From Porites lobata (taxonomy: Eukaryota > Cnidaria > Anthozoa > Scleractinia > Poritidae), in assembly GCA_942486035.1 (NCBI GenBank), contig CALNXK010000177.1:722001-786000 (forward strand): a DNA stretch of 64,000 nucleotides, written 5' to 3'. Shown here piece by piece: positions 24,201 through 34,530 of the stretch. The notes under the pieces are model-generated. The model was not told the DNA's origin, did no database searches, and saw nothing but the letters and a program-made list of their open reading frames with translations. The translations under genes and the position numbers were made by a program. The stretch's first letter is position 1; every line of letters starts with the position of its first letter.

Positions 24201-26116
24201 AGGATCAAAGTCTTACTGGAACGGAAAGTGAGAGAGAAAAGGGTTTAAGAGTATTTAAATCACATGATCAGCAAGGTAATGCTGAAATCTGTTGTTCTTA
24301 TTCAATTCTTATTCATATTTACCCACGATCTTAATTAAAAGTACTCTGAAATACTATTTTATCCTTAAATATTTCCCTATTTGTGACACTTAAAGCTAAA
24401 AATTGTCAACTGTCTGTAAATAATCACCTCTATAAGATCAAAACTAAGAATTAGTCCAAGAGAGTTTGCCATTAATGGAGTTCAGTCATTTTGACTCTCA
24501 GTTAAGTTGGACATCTTCCAAAGATGGAGACTTCTGTCACTTCTAGAGGTGTCATTTCCAAAAGTGACTAGGCTGTAATCTGTATTTTATTTTATTTTTT
24601 TTTGATGATCTGTTCTTGTTTGTCTCTCTTAGACAATGGCTTCATAACGAGCGATAAACTTGGAAATGTTTTAGAAGACCTTGGTCTTGTCTCTGATCCA
24701 GAATAGTAAGTTTATCATATTCTGACAATGAATTAGTCTTTTAAACCTTCAGAATTTAAATCATTATCTTTTTTTTCCATTTTGTTTCAGCGTTTCCTTT
24801 ATGAAAGGTCGTCTTGACCAGGATTCTATGGGAATTATTCTTCTGCAGAATTTCCTAAAAGAGTTCTTTCCTGGGGAGGTATGTTAAAACTGGTATTCAA
24901 AGCTACTGACACCATGTGACTTCAGGAAAAAGCAGGGAAGTAGCTAATACCACCAGTTTTGGAGCTCATGTCAGTGGTGTTTTTACTTCAATTTATATCC
25001 CAACAATTTAACAATAGATGTAGTTTCCGTAGGTGATATGTCTGTGGTGTTACTTGTTATTAATTTTAATTGCAGCTGAACTAAGTTAAAAGGCGGAAAA
25101 TGCTCATTTCCGTAAACTGTTAAAAATACATTATAATAATTTATGCATTAGGTTCGGTACATGAAAAGTTTGGCATTTGAATCAAAACTAAAATATTTGT
25201 TTATGATTTTTTACTGATTGCAGGACTTGTCCGCTGGTGATGTTAAGCCATTTAAAGCTTTTCACTACAATGGCCTCGGTATCAGAGAGGAAGATGGAAC
25301 GAAAAAGGTATAAAGAAAAACAGCTCTGAATCCTTGGTGTAAGAACCTGTAAAATTCGCGGGTGACCTTAAACCCAAAGAAAACAAAGAAGTCAACTCCA
25401 CAGAACCTAGGAAAACAAGAAACGCCAAACAAAGAAAACGTTCAGGTTCTTACACCAAGGTACACAGTCAGAAAAACTTTCAACAACTTCACTGAACAAA
25501 AGGACAAACTGATAGACAGAGACATTTTGGTATGAAAATATCATGTTATATTTTTCAATTAAAAGTTTACATCAAAACTCAATAATTCATGAAAAAAGTA
25601 TGAATAAACGGCAAAACCTGCAAAAACAGAAACGGATGTTTTCGCAGGCTACAGTGGTTTTTAGTCAAGTCTTAAAACATCTGACTGTCTCATGCCTTAA
25701 ACCTGATAAAACACTTGAGCTTGTTTCATAAATGTCTCTTAAAAGATAAAACTGTATTTGTCCCAAATAGATGTCATAGCCCTGGTATAATCAAAATCAA
25801 AAGACGTTAATTCTGTTAGTTTAATACAGAAATAATAATTCCATAGTTAATAAAGTTCTTTATCGTGTGTAACTTTCAAATACTTGTAAATGCCGTCTTT
25901 AGATAAGTGCCACGGCACTTTGTCTAATAAATATGGTAGTCTAACATTGTGCTGTGATCTTTTGTTCTCCAGGTTGCTTACACGGAAGGACTTGCTTCAA
26001 TAGAGCCAACAGACTTTAGCCACATTGCCGAACAACAGATTGTATCCTGTCTCAAGACAAAGTGGTCAGGAATTTGGTTGGAATGGCAGGGAAAGCATAT
26101 ACCATCATTAAACTAA
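15239..26116 (+). CDS. MINDY3: MINDY3-type K48-linkage deubiquitinase (15 exons)
   Basis: Exons 15239-15356, 15486-15565, 16503-16572, 18183-18359, 20119-20203, 21431-21545, 22258-22331, 22536-22615, 22888-22958, 23067-23147, 24203-24275, 24633-24705, 24791-24878, 25224-25307 and 25973-26116. All phases agree and the product is 470 aa (human 445). The catalytic cysteine sits in GGPCAV (Cys59), and the probable catalytic histidine in ETHLTVFF (His310). Exons 11-13 encode the EF-hand-like segment (DNGFITSDKL ... DLGLVSDPEY). Exon 14 has FHYNGL, and the end KHIPSLN matches the human SPSLN terminus. Family members are cysteine proteases that trim K48-linked ubiquitin chains. The region encoded by exons 4-5 is the least conserved. 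Introns carry the largest set of repeats in the window. Confidence 0.94.
15641..15741. repeat. (TTA)n microsatellite
   Basis: About 100 bp of TTA/ATT repeats broken by a few ACT and ATA units, in MINDY3 intron 2, directly upstream of a large fold-back element. Confidence 0.9.
15806..16436. mobile_element. Large fold-back element with ~260-bp inverted arms
   Basis: The left arm starts near 15810 with GGTTTTCAAAACACTAAGTG. The right arm ends near 16436, and its reverse complement begins CCGGTCAAGGTTTTCAAAAT. The arms pair for about 250 bp, including AAGAAAAGTCAAG, GAAATGCT and GCTGGGCTCAGAA. The centre (16030-16190) repeats the terminal motif again in both orientations, so three to four copies of the CCGGTCAAGG end are present. 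It is non-coding and lies in MINDY3 intron 2. Confidence 0.85.
17530..17850 (+). mobile_element. Copy of the GGGACCTTAAGATC MITE family, 3' truncated
   Basis: Begins GGGACCTTAAGATCTGATGA and follows the minus-strand sequence of the complete element at 41139-41468 (GAGAACGTGAAAAAAGCA, TCTGAACTTGGATATGGTTC). The distal inverted repeat is lost. MINDY3 intron 3. Confidence 0.75.
18571..19175. repeat. Minisatellite with ~39-bp hairpin unit
   Basis: About fifteen tandem units close to GGGAAACACATATCCCTAGT followed by GATATGTGTTCCCCCACCT. Within each unit AACACATATC and GATATGTGTT are inverted around a six-base CCTAGT loop. Degenerate units continue to about 19320. It is in MINDY3 intron 4. A 13-residue periodic reading frame across it follows from the 39-bp period and is not a gene. 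Confidence 0.88.
19930..20083 (+). repeat. Dispersed repeat, inverted relative to 27240-27400
   Basis: Contains TATAGTTTTATGTTTATGCA and CCCAGGTGGTTTGTGTAAAT. The reverse complement of 27240-27400 carries the same text in the same order, so the two copies are inverted across the 3' half of MINDY3. Confidence 0.75.
20236..20645. mobile_element. MITE-like element with CATGACTTTCCA internal repeats
   Basis: Both ends are rich in TTCCATGACTTTCCA-type phrases (20265-20320 and 20535-20630). The outermost ACAGGCTTTGTAC on the left resembles the reverse complement of the right end, ACAGGATTCGTAC. It lies in MINDY3 intron 5. The boundaries are approximate. Confidence 0.55.
21788..22043. mobile_element. 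Small MITE with ~20-bp imperfect inverted ends
   Basis: The left end TACAGCAGGGTGCAGAGAAA is mirrored at the right end (TTTCTTTGCATGCTGTA, which reads TACAGCATGCAAAGAAA on the minus strand). The interior carries short CTAGCCC repeats. MINDY3 intron 6. Confidence 0.6.
22390..22419. repeat. (ATG)n microsatellite
   Basis: About ten GAT/ATG repeats in MINDY3 intron 7, 60 bp after the exon 7 donor. Confidence 0.9.
23648..23982. mobile_element. MITE with long TACCGTAAAATTCC inverted repeats, copy 1
   Basis: Homologous end to end with 29414-29749. The left end TACCGTAGAATTCC and the right end GGAATTTTATGGTA are decayed inverted repeats. The inside is built of short AAGCCCCTCCAAATAT-type units. MINDY3 intron 10. 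Confidence 0.88.
24005..24068 (-). repeat. tRNA-like (Ser/Leu-type) SINE or tRNA relic
   Basis: On the minus strand GGCAGTGTGGCCAAGTGGAC resembles the start of a tRNA with an A box (TGGCCAAGTGG). A convincing B box and closing acceptor stem are not seen, so I call it a relic, not a tRNA gene. It is next to the MITE at 23648-23982. Confidence 0.4.
25332..25460. mobile_element. 129-bp MITE with perfect 18-bp terminal inverted repeats
   Basis: CCTTGGTGTAAGAACCTG at 25332-25349 is repeated exactly in reverse complement at 25443-25460. The interior is AC-rich and non-coding. It sits in MINDY3 intron 14, just after the exon 14 donor. Confidence 0.88.
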
Positions 26117-26376
26117 ACAGAATTCAGGAAAATTACTTCAATTCATTTTGTGCTGAACCTTGTTGGTCCTTGTGCAACTTGAAAAGTTCTTTAAGTGCTA
26201 GAAGGGAGTTTGTACAGATTTAAAATAAGACAGTTTCAGATTAGCATCTTATTTCTCAAGTGGTTGAGCTTCATGAGTATGCCATTTTTTATTACCTTGT
26301 TATAGGGCTTCTATTCTGTCCCCCAGAGTGCAAGTAAGAGCAAAGACCCCCCCCCAAAGCCATTGTGCTGGCAGTC

Positions 26377-26382
26377 AATAAA
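26377..26382 (+). terminator. Candidate MINDY3 polyadenylation signal
   Basis: First AATAAA on the plus strand after the MINDY3 stop, about 260 bp downstream. Another AATAAA occurs near 27118, so the choice is tentative. Confidence 0.35.
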
Positions 26383-26734
26383 TCCCCTGCGTTTTTTATA
26401 ATCTCTATATAGAACGTAGAGGGTCTGTGAGACTAAGGGGATCCATGCATGTGTTAACTCCTTTATCAAACACTACTTGGTGCAGTTTGAAAACAAATTT
26501 ATTTGAAAGTGCAGAAAAGTTATTTATTTACAAAATTTACATGACACATAATCTGGATTTCTTTAACCATTGAATGGGCAAATGTTTTTCACTTAAACAA
26601 CTCATCAACTTAAATTATGATGTGCAACATTTAAAATATTCCTAAGTACTGTAAAATGCATTGCAAGTGTGATGGAAAGAGAAAAAATTCTGAAAGTACC
26701 CAAAACCTATATTGACCTCTCTCTTTCTTTATTT

Positions 26735-26914
26735 GCCATTTTCAAATTTCCCATAACACACACAAGCAGTTTTGCAAAAGCATTGTTTACATTTCTCTCG
26801 GAACAATTGAAAATCCCAAGAGAAGAAGAAGACAATCTGTATGCAAAACTGTTTTGTGTGTTGGGGGGCAAGAAACACACCAACAAAGTGTATTATGGGA
26901 AATGTGGAAATGGA
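26735..26914. repeat. Inverted-repeat (MITE-like) element between convergent genes
   Basis: TTTCAAATTTCCCATAACAC near 26740-26760 is inverted as GTGTATTATGGGAAATGTGG near 26887-26907, with further pairing between GCAGTTTTGCA and TGCAAAACTG inside. It occupies the gap between the ends of MINDY3 and COX7A. An open frame crosses it but has no family resemblance. Confidence 0.6.
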
Positions 26915-27239
26915 GAATACACATGCCCTCCTGTCTTGGAAGAATAATTTTATGTTCAGCCCCAGGTTTCTCCTATAACCTTTCCCACTTGAATTACAGC
27001 TTAAGCAGTAAATGAGGATATTTATAAGATACTAGACAGATGTGGTTCTGCCTCAAGTTCAGTAAGAAAAGAAGAGATGACTCCTCAGACACACTTCAAA
27101 ATTTAATATTGAAAGAGAATAAAGTTTGTCACTGACAAATAACAGGCTGTTTGTGAGCAGTCCTTCTTTGCCCCAGGCACCTTACTTTTTCTCCTGAAAG
27201 ACTAAGACATTTTTTTTCCCTTAAATAAAAATCATAAGC

Positions 27240-27400
27240 TGGGCACCCTGGATTTCACAGGTTCAGAGTATTGGGATGTTTGCCATTTACACAAACCACC
27301 TGGGTAAACAAGTATCTTGTGCAAAAACATAAAACTATAAAATCTGACGAGGTGGGAGACTGACCCACTACAAAGTATATACAAATCAGCTAAAAACACT
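27240..27400 (-). repeat. Dispersed repeat, minus-oriented copy of 19930-20083
   Basis: The reverse complement carries TATAGTTTTATGTTTTTGCA and CCCAGGTGGTTTGTGTAAAT, as in the other copy. Confidence 0.75.
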
Positions 27401-27994
27401 AAAACAAGTGGAAAAGTTGCACTATTCACCATATAAATCTCTATCCAGTGGATAATGCAACATTGGTTTCCTTATTTAAATAACTAATAGACACCCTCTT
27501 GTTACCTAAATACACCACCCCTCTTGAAACACACTTGAAATAAATAAACCATCCAATCTACTGCATGTATTGGATATCTCTTGTTCTACATACCCATGTT
27601 GAAACAGTTCCAACAGGAACAGTTTTGCCATTGAAAGCAAAAAGCATCAACAATAATATTGATGAATAGTTTTAAAGATTTCCTTATTAATGTACAGTGT
27701 ACCATTCTGAAAATGTCTTATAAATGATCAAAATTATTTTCCAAATGAACACACCAACAACTTGTTGATGGAAACGAGATCATCCTAGCTTGTTGATCTG
27801 GCCGTAGTGCAACATCACATTGATGTAAGATGCATCATCCTGAATAACTAGAAAGTATCTAGCCACATGTGCATACTACACTGAAAACATCTTCTCCCGT
27901 CTTTCTGCCAGTATTACAGTGAAGTGAAGAGAGGTCCACAATGATATGAGCATTCACATGAGCATACATATCATCTAAATTGCTGACTGTAAAA

Positions 27995-29116
27995 TCACTT
28001 TGGCTGTTTCTTTGAATATGTGTCTTGGACCATGAAGTAAACTCCATAAAAAGAAATAAAAATCCCCGCAAGGGAAAGTCCATAAGCTCCACGGTGCATC
28101 AATGCGTCAGATGGTCGTTTGTTGAACGAATAAATTATAGGTTTTTCCCCAGACTGTAAAAAAACAAAACAACTTATAAACATCAGGATTGTCTCAAATT
28201 GTTTCTGGGTATATATTCTGCAGTTTTACATGATACTCTAAACTACCGTTTTGAAGCCCTAGGCTTATACAACTTTGTGTTAGAGGGGGCTTTATAACCG
28301 GAAATTTATAGAAAACGCTCTTCCGAAAAAGCTATGGTAATAAGCAGTACTGATAAAAACATCTTTTGCATTATACTGGTTTTCAATATAAACGGAATTA
28401 TAGGGAGCTTATCATCGCCTGTATTTTATGTAATTTTTGTTGACAGGTAGATTGGCCAATAACTGAAGGGTTTACAAGCAGGAATTTTCTATACTTAATA
28501 TAATTTATTTCTAGCGGTGGGATGATCTGTATATTTTACTCCCATCTAAACCTCGAGCGGTTTAATTTGCTTGCAGTGACGTCCAGCAGCTGTGTTTAGA
28601 AATGGCATTTCTTTCTTTTCCTCATTTTTTCCTAGTTATAAGTTATTTTCACTCTCGATCGTTTGATGTCATCGTGTTGATTGCATAACAGGACAGGTTA
28701 CTTTAAAGTCAAACATAATAAACAAAGATTATTTTCTCAGAAAAAGAGCCACTTTGATGTACCTCTCTGGAAGGACAACATGTTACTTTTCTACAATTTT
28801 ACCTCGCAGCACATATAAATATTAAAGAATGAAATAAGCAGCATAAAATAATGTCTGGATAACGGAACAATGAGCGCGGAGCAAGGACTTGCGTAATAGG
28901 GTGCACAATATACGACGTCAACTAACCATTTTAAAACGAATCAACTAAAGAAGAAAACAGAAAATAAGAAACGAATGGGCATCTAAAGTGTTCCAAGCGC
29001 CGACTTACCTGGAAAAACCGTTGAAATTCCGTTCTAAAATGGTGGGGCCATGATCTTGAAACGGCCGTGTGATAACAGCTACGTGAAAGGTACAAGCACT
29101 TGTTGACGTGACCCAT
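27995..29116 (-). CDS. Cytochrome c oxidase subunit 7A family protein (2 exons)
   Basis: Exon 1 is 29116-29009 and exon 2 is 28153-27995, joined in phase 0 to give 88 aa. Residues 1 to about 29 are rich in Arg, His and Ser with no acidic residue, as in a mitochondrial presequence. The mature part has the COX7A layout: FFQ, a short polar stretch, then a basic-acidic DALMHRGAYGL box, one membrane segment (LAGIFISFYGVYFMV) and a lysine-rich tail. COX7A is a small single-span subunit of complex IV in the inner membrane; the related COX7A2L joins supercomplexes, and I cannot tell the two apart here. The upstream frame opens with TTG, so the ATG at 29116 is chosen. Confidence 0.72.
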
Positions 29117-29413
29117 AACTGCAGTCGAAAAAAACGCGATTCCCTTCAAAATTAACTAACTTCCTCGCAACACTGATGAACAATCCTTGGTTTCTGGGAA
29201 GTATCGAGATTTGATGCGAGGAAACCGTCTTTCGAGCGAGGAATCAGGCGCGCAGTCCTGACGTACGAGCGCGTAAATTTCCGCGTGACCGAAGCGTGAC
29301 CACTTGACAGTGATAGAATAGCTTGGTAACCTCTCGGGCTGCTCTTCACGTGCCAAAGAACACGAAGTATTCTACCTAGGAGGGGGTGGGGGCAATGGCC
29401 ACTTCAAAAAAAA

Positions 29414-29749
29414 TACCGTAAAATTCCGAAAATAAGCCCCTCCATGCATAAGCCCCTCCAAATATAAGCCCCCCAAACCGGTAACGCAAAAAACCCTCTG
29501 TTAAATCGCCCCTCCAAATATAAGCCCCCCGGGGGCTTGTACTTGGAAAATTACACTCAAATACAAAGTAAAACAAAGCAAAAACGATAAATTTACTTTC
29601 AACTATAGGGCTAGCCCAATCGATTTTGAAACGCAAATTTCCCTCCGCAGATAAGCCCCTCCGAATGTAAGCCCCTCCAAAAATAAGTCCCTCAAAAAGG
29701 GCTTTTTAAAAATATAAGCCCCGGGGCTTATTTTCGGAATTTTACGGTA
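29414..29749. mobile_element. MITE with perfect 27-bp TIRs, copy 2
   Basis: The left TIR starts TACCGTAAAATTCCGAAAAT and continues to AAGCCCC. The right end is its exact reverse complement over 27 bp. The outermost TA on both sides may be a TA target duplication, which would suit a Tc1/mariner-like mobiliser (inference). The inside consists of repeated AAGCCCCTCCAAATATAAGC-like units. It lies just upstream of COX7A. Confidence 0.92.
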
Positions 29750-29939
29750 TTCGGTTCGACATGTACAAATTTAACCATCATCAGATCTGAGGCTGATGAA
29801 ATTCAGTTTTTGCTTTAAAAAAGAGGCTAAGAGCAAACGCCCTCAAGTGAAATGACTTTTGCTTGTAAGAAAAAAAAAAAAAAAAAGCACTAACGTTATT
29901 CGTCTATATGTCTTTTTCAAAATTATCTCAATTCTATTA

Positions 29940-30013
29940 GAGAAAGTTAGTGAATTGATCAAGTATCTTGGCGTGACCATAAACCAGTATCTCACTTGGC
30001 ATGATCATATTTA
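29940..30013 (+). pseudogene. LINE reverse-transcriptase fragment
   Basis: In one frame this reads KYLGVTINQYLTWHDHI and then hits a stop. This is the characteristic segment downstream of the reverse-transcriptase core in CR1/jockey-like non-LTR elements. Directly after it, the phrase TATGTGACAA.A.TTGGACTG occurs twice about 46 bp apart. Confidence 0.7.
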
Positions 30014-30494
30014 GGTATGTGACAAGATTTGGACTGTTGTCGCTAAGTGGAGGTTACAGGTATGTGACAAAACTTGGACTGTTCCCTAGGTGAAGGGTTT
30101 TTTCTGATTGTGACGTCATCCCTGAGGACACGCCCAATGTCACGTGACCTAATTCAGAAAATCGCGTTTTTACTGCGAAACGTGCATTTTGGCTGAATGC
30201 TAAAAATCTTAAGCATGGATCTTTCGTTAAAATAAAACCTTTAGATATGAGAATGGAAAGGCTGTTCCAAGTTTTCCAGTCGGGCGTATAAAGTTTCCCG
30301 TATTTTAAATTTTCCCTAAAAGCATGGTTACGTTAACAGGTTGTTTTTTCGATTAACTATATATGAAAAAGTGACTGCACTTTTTTGTGCCCCTGAGATT
30401 AAATATGCTTCGTGATACTTTCACCCGGAGGTAACATGCAGCACATAAAGATCTCCTGAGACGATCGCAATTAGCGAGAGGGTTATTTTCGAAA

Positions 30495-30673
30495 CAGGGG
30501 CAGATCTAGGGGGAGGGTGCAGGGGGTGCGCACCCCCCCCTCCCTGAGATGTCCTGCGGTTTTCTAATACAACTGGTGTTCTGCAAAAAAGAAACTATGT
30601 GGTTTATTGGTGTTGAAGCAGAGCAAGAGACGAGTGCACCCCCTCCTGAAAAAAAATCCTGGATCCGCCCCTG
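30495..30673. mobile_element. MITE with CAGGGGC..GATC ends (hAT-like)
   Basis: The left end CAGGGGCAGATCTAGG is mirrored by the right end, which reads CAGGGGCGGATCCAGG on the minus strand. Both are followed by a G-rich AGGGGGTGC-type stretch. CGAAA immediately flanks both sides, compatible with a 5-bp target duplication. It is 179 bp long and non-coding. Confidence 0.8.
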
Positions 30674-30834
30674 CGAAACCCTCAGAAACGATTGCAAACG
30701 CTGAAACAAATGTTTACAAATATCTCAGGAGGACGTAAGTCGTCTTGTTCCTGCTAAGTAACTTGTCCTTTCATCTTATTCTAATTTTGCTGAGATTACA
30801 ATTTATGTGCTGCATGTTACCTTTTTTTTTTTAA

Positions 30835-30968
30835 CTCTGAAGATGACCCCGCACAGATTGTCGAAACGTCAGTCACTGTCAACAACAACAGTCCTATTCA
30901 AGACTAAGTTCACCCGGACGATCAAACTCAACCTACTTTTGAAATGACTCCTGGGTTCAAACCTTTCA
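30835..30968 (+). mobile_element. Half copy of a palindromic fold-back element
   Basis: CTCTGAAGATGACCCCGCAC through CAACCTACTTTTGAAATGAC matches the loop and right arm of the element at 42793-42997. The left arm is missing and replaced by a T-run. The end TCCTGGGTTCAAACCTTT is the reverse complement of the left terminus of the 42.8-kb copy. Confidence 0.8.
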
Positions 30969-31805
30969 CAGTATTACAATTTATACGACGTATAATGGAG
31001 TCAGACACACAAGATCAAACATATAGATCAACCATGCAAAATTATTTAGGCTAAGGAGAGATTACAAATATACGATAATACAGGGAATTTTATCTATTTA
31101 TTTTTTATTCACAAACTTCGCCAAGAGGCCTAGATAACTAGCAGAGCAGCCTCAACTACGAGGTTCACTGGGGAAAAAATTTAATAATACTAATAAATAC
31201 AATAATGGTAATGCACTAGAAACGACCGAAACGACAATAACAAACAGAATTGGGGCAAAAAATGATAAAAGAATCAACAACACATTCGATCGAGCAAGCT
31301 GGTCAATGGCCGACTAGTGTGGCACTTGATACACCCACTCTTATAGGTCTGGGGGCGGGGGACGTCGACATCATAAACAGACTTAGTAGGATACAAATAG
31401 TAATTACAATGCGACCGGGAAAACCGTGAACACTTAAAATATGTCAGGAATGTTTATTGTGTTATGACCAATCACAGCAAAGATCAAGACACGTGAATGC
31501 AGTTTAGTTTTCTCACGCCTGATTGGCTTTTTTCTTGCAATACAATAACATTCCAGAAATATTTCTGGTGTTGTTGGACTTGTAAAAGTGCGCTTCTGAA
31601 CAGTCAAAGGGTGGGCTGGTAAAGTGTCAGTCCAGATTCTTGGGTCTCTGCAGTGGAATGTTGCTATTTAAAGTTGTAATAAGGCCAACATGGTTAAGAA
31701 AAATAAAAGAAATATTTACAGTAATACTTGACAATAAATTATCATTATTTCGTAGTGACGAAATTTAGAAATGCAAAAGAGTAATCTACCCAGCCGTACC
31801 ATTAA

Positions 31806-31978
31806 TCAGCTGAGGGGCGGATCCAAAAAGTTCAGAAAGGGGTGGCCGGGACACTTGCCAGCTCTATAGATACTTTTCATCTTACATGTACTAAGAATTC
31901 TGTAAGAATATCACAAATTTCACAGAAAAAGAGGTGGCCGCGGTCCGTTCGGCCGACCCCAAAATCCGCCCATGCAGC
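31806..31978. mobile_element. Second GGGGCGGATC-ended MITE (hAT-like)
   Basis: The left end GGGGCGGATCCAAAAAGTTC is paired with a right end that reads GGGCGGATTTTGGGGTC on the minus strand; AAAGGGGTGGCCG on the left is echoed by inverted CGGCCACC near the right. It is similar in type to 30495-30673 but not the same element. Confidence 0.6.
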
Positions 31979-32257
31979 TTACTATTGAATACAGTCAAAC
32001 TCCGCTTTACGAACACCCGAAATGACAGAAATTTTCTACGCCTGGTGCTGTTACGTGTTAATTGACTACTCATTACGTATGCTAGAATGAAAAAATGAAT
32101 CTGATACAGTTAAACCTCGCTTACTGACACCCGCTTAATACGGACGCCTCATTATTATGGCCAGTTTGTTTTGTCCCAGGGAATTCAAAGAAAGCCCAGA
32201 CATTTTCTCTAAATTCAACCGGGTTTGTCTGTACATGTAAAATCAGTATTAATACTG

Positions 32258-32634
32258 CCACTAGGTACCTCCTAAGAGAAAAAGCCAGCCTTACTTTAAA
32301 GAAGAGCTATGCTCAAACAAACACGTTTAAGTTTAGGTTTTTTCAATCGTATTGTGGACATGTGGAATTCGCTTCCATTTCACGTTAGATCAGCTTGTAG
32401 TACCTAAAGTTTGTCATAAATTTCTTAAAGAACGCTAACTGAATAAGCCGATTAATTGTAAACCCGCATAATATATTTTAGTATATCTTTTTTTATCCTT
32501 GTATATTTATTATGTATAATATTTAGATTTAGAATGTTTTTTAACTGAGATCTTTTGTTATTTCGAACTTTTTTAACAAGCTAGGTGGTCTGTCTGAGTA
32601 TAGGGTCTTTAACTCTTTTACCGTCTGTCCTTGT

Positions 32635-32665
<31 letters not shown>

Positions 32666-32670
32666 AATTA
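32258..32670 (+). mobile_element. LINE 3' end with (AATA)n tail
   Basis: An open stretch reads FFNRIVDMWNSLPFHVRSAC; after a frameshift VCHKFLKER and a stop follow. The W-N-S-L-P motif marks the C-terminus of CR1/L2-like reverse-transcriptase polyproteins. The element closes with a run of AATA units at 32635-32670, the expected LINE tail. Confidence 0.75.
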
Positions 32671-33120
32671 AAGGTATACATTTACATTCTCATTTTCTTT
32701 TCAGCTGCCCTAGTTGATCACTCTAAAAACCTTGAGGATCATATTTCTGACTAATGTGCTTCAACCGCAGGTCATTTGATTATTTTAATATTTCATATAC
32801 GGTATTCACTTTCATCTTCTAAAAAAGCTGCAATAGGTTTTCATGCCAGAAGCATTAGAAATGGAGTTATGTTTCCGGAGTAAAGTATTCAACAACGGAA
32901 CAGAAGATGACACAAACAAGCCTCACTTGTACGTCAGTCACAAAATAGGACTGGGAGAGAGCTTTATGATTGGCTCAAAGTTTTCCCTTTTGTCGATGGA
33001 GGCAAAAACCAATAAACCAATGCAACTGGCATATAAGAAATGTACCTTTTTCTGACGGAAAAGCCAAACAACTCAGGACTCAAGTGAATCTGAAGTCGAG
33101 GAGAATTTTGACTTCTAGTT

Positions 33121-33345
33121 TACAGTGCCACCTAGATAAAGTTGACCAATCGGGTTACAGGAAATAACAATAAATTCCGAGCAAGTTAGTTGTCAATCAA
33201 TCATAACCGAAATAAACAACATATATCGAAATCAACCAATTACAACCAACAGATCTGGCTTTTTGAACCCGCTGAAGAAAGCCCAGGGGAGGTCCGTTAG
33301 AGTGAATGACGCAGGCAAAAACCGTGAACGTTAGTTAAATTTTTG
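33121..33345 (+). repeat. Dispersed repeat, pair with 53520-53745
   Basis: Shared phrases in order include AAAGTTGACC, TTACAGGAAA, TCGAAATCAACCAA, TTTTGAACCC, GAAAGCCC and TTAGAGTGAATGA. Roughly 80% identity by eye over some 210 bp. Confidence 0.8.
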
Positions 33346-33717
33346 ACTTGAGGTCGTGATGTTATTGCAATGCGCGGCAATGGCAGCAAAGAACTTGCTG
33401 ATGACAAAATAACAGCTTCTGTAAAACAAATATGTCTCCTGGGTGTTACACCCAATTGGTAAAACGTTGCCATAGAGAAATGAAAAAAGGAAAAAGCCAA
33501 ATAGGAGTTAATTAGGGTAATTCCAGGAAACAAGCGTTTTGTGGAATTTCAGTTCATATACAACCACAAACCCTGCACGTTTAAGATAGACTTGTTGTTT
33601 AGATCTCGCAATGCAAGAAATGGATATTGAAAAAAATCATTGTCCACTTTAAATGTACTACAAACTGCTAGAAATTATACTGTTTAACTTTAAGTAAAAA
33701 GGCAAGCCATCTTTTGT

Positions 33718-34020
33718 TTAATATTGGCAGTCACGTGACCATCCGACCGCTAGTGTATGAGCCGGTAACCTGATGTTGTACATCCACGTCAAAGTCAATC
33801 GACAATTGTCAAAACCAGGATATCCGCGGACTAGTATTACATAACCTTTAAGCGGGCTCACATGTCGACCCATCAAGGTAACGAAGTTATCCGCTGACAA
33901 GCTACTGGTTTTTCACTGATCACAGGCTCAACTTCAAGTGGATTACAAGTTTATTGTTTGAAGCAAATTATAAATTCATAAACGAGAGCTTCGCCTCTAG
34001 CCTTGGCTAAATCTCATATA
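33718..34020 (+). repeat. Dispersed repeat, pair with 60290-60665
   Basis: Shares TTATCCGCTGACAAGCTACT, TTACAAGTTTATTGTTTGAA and the GAGCTTTGCCT/GAGCTTCGCCT end with the copy in TRAF3IP1. This copy includes the palindrome GTCACGTGAC near its left end. Confidence 0.8.
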
Positions 34021-34530
34021 TTACATACAACCTAAAAACAAACAAATTTCAATCCTCACAGGAACTAACGCAAAAAGTATTTTTCATCCAGAAGTGGCAA
34101 TGGAATTAGTTGTACTTCTTCCTTCTTTACTATTTAACTGGGACCAAACTTGTTACTGGAACAGATCCACAGTATCCTGAGATAAGATGTTGTATACCTC
34201 GACATAACACCAGAGGGTATCAAAGTTTGTTGTTGATTTTTGCGTCAGTTCTGCTTTAGGTACCGCTGTGTTTAAATATACCGTTAAGCCCCCTCCTTCC
34301 TCCCCTCGTTAAACCACAGGAAAGACAATAACTTTTCACATTTATCGCATTCAGGGGTGTTCCTAGGCATTTTCCAGCTTTAAGCCTGCAACCAGAATGT
34401 TGCTGATATACGCTTGCTAACTTACACCGGTACATGACCAGGGTTTTAGAGGTCGTAAAGAAACTTTAGTTGGACCTTTAAGTTACAATCACTTTACATA
34501 AATGTTGTATTTCCCAACTTCTATACAATA

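Noticed and set aside
26669..26947. 92-codon plus-strand frame after MINDY3
   Set aside because: It runs across an inverted-repeat element and resembles no family; it is best explained as repeat sequence.
32843..33167. Two overlapping plus-strand frames of 65-70 codons
   Set aside because: The second overlaps a dispersed repeat and the first has no support from splice sites or homology.
33728..33741. GTCACGTGAC palindrome as a lysosomal CLEAR-type site
   Set aside because: It lies inside a dispersed repeat far from the lysosomal SLC49A4 gene, so a regulatory role is not supported.
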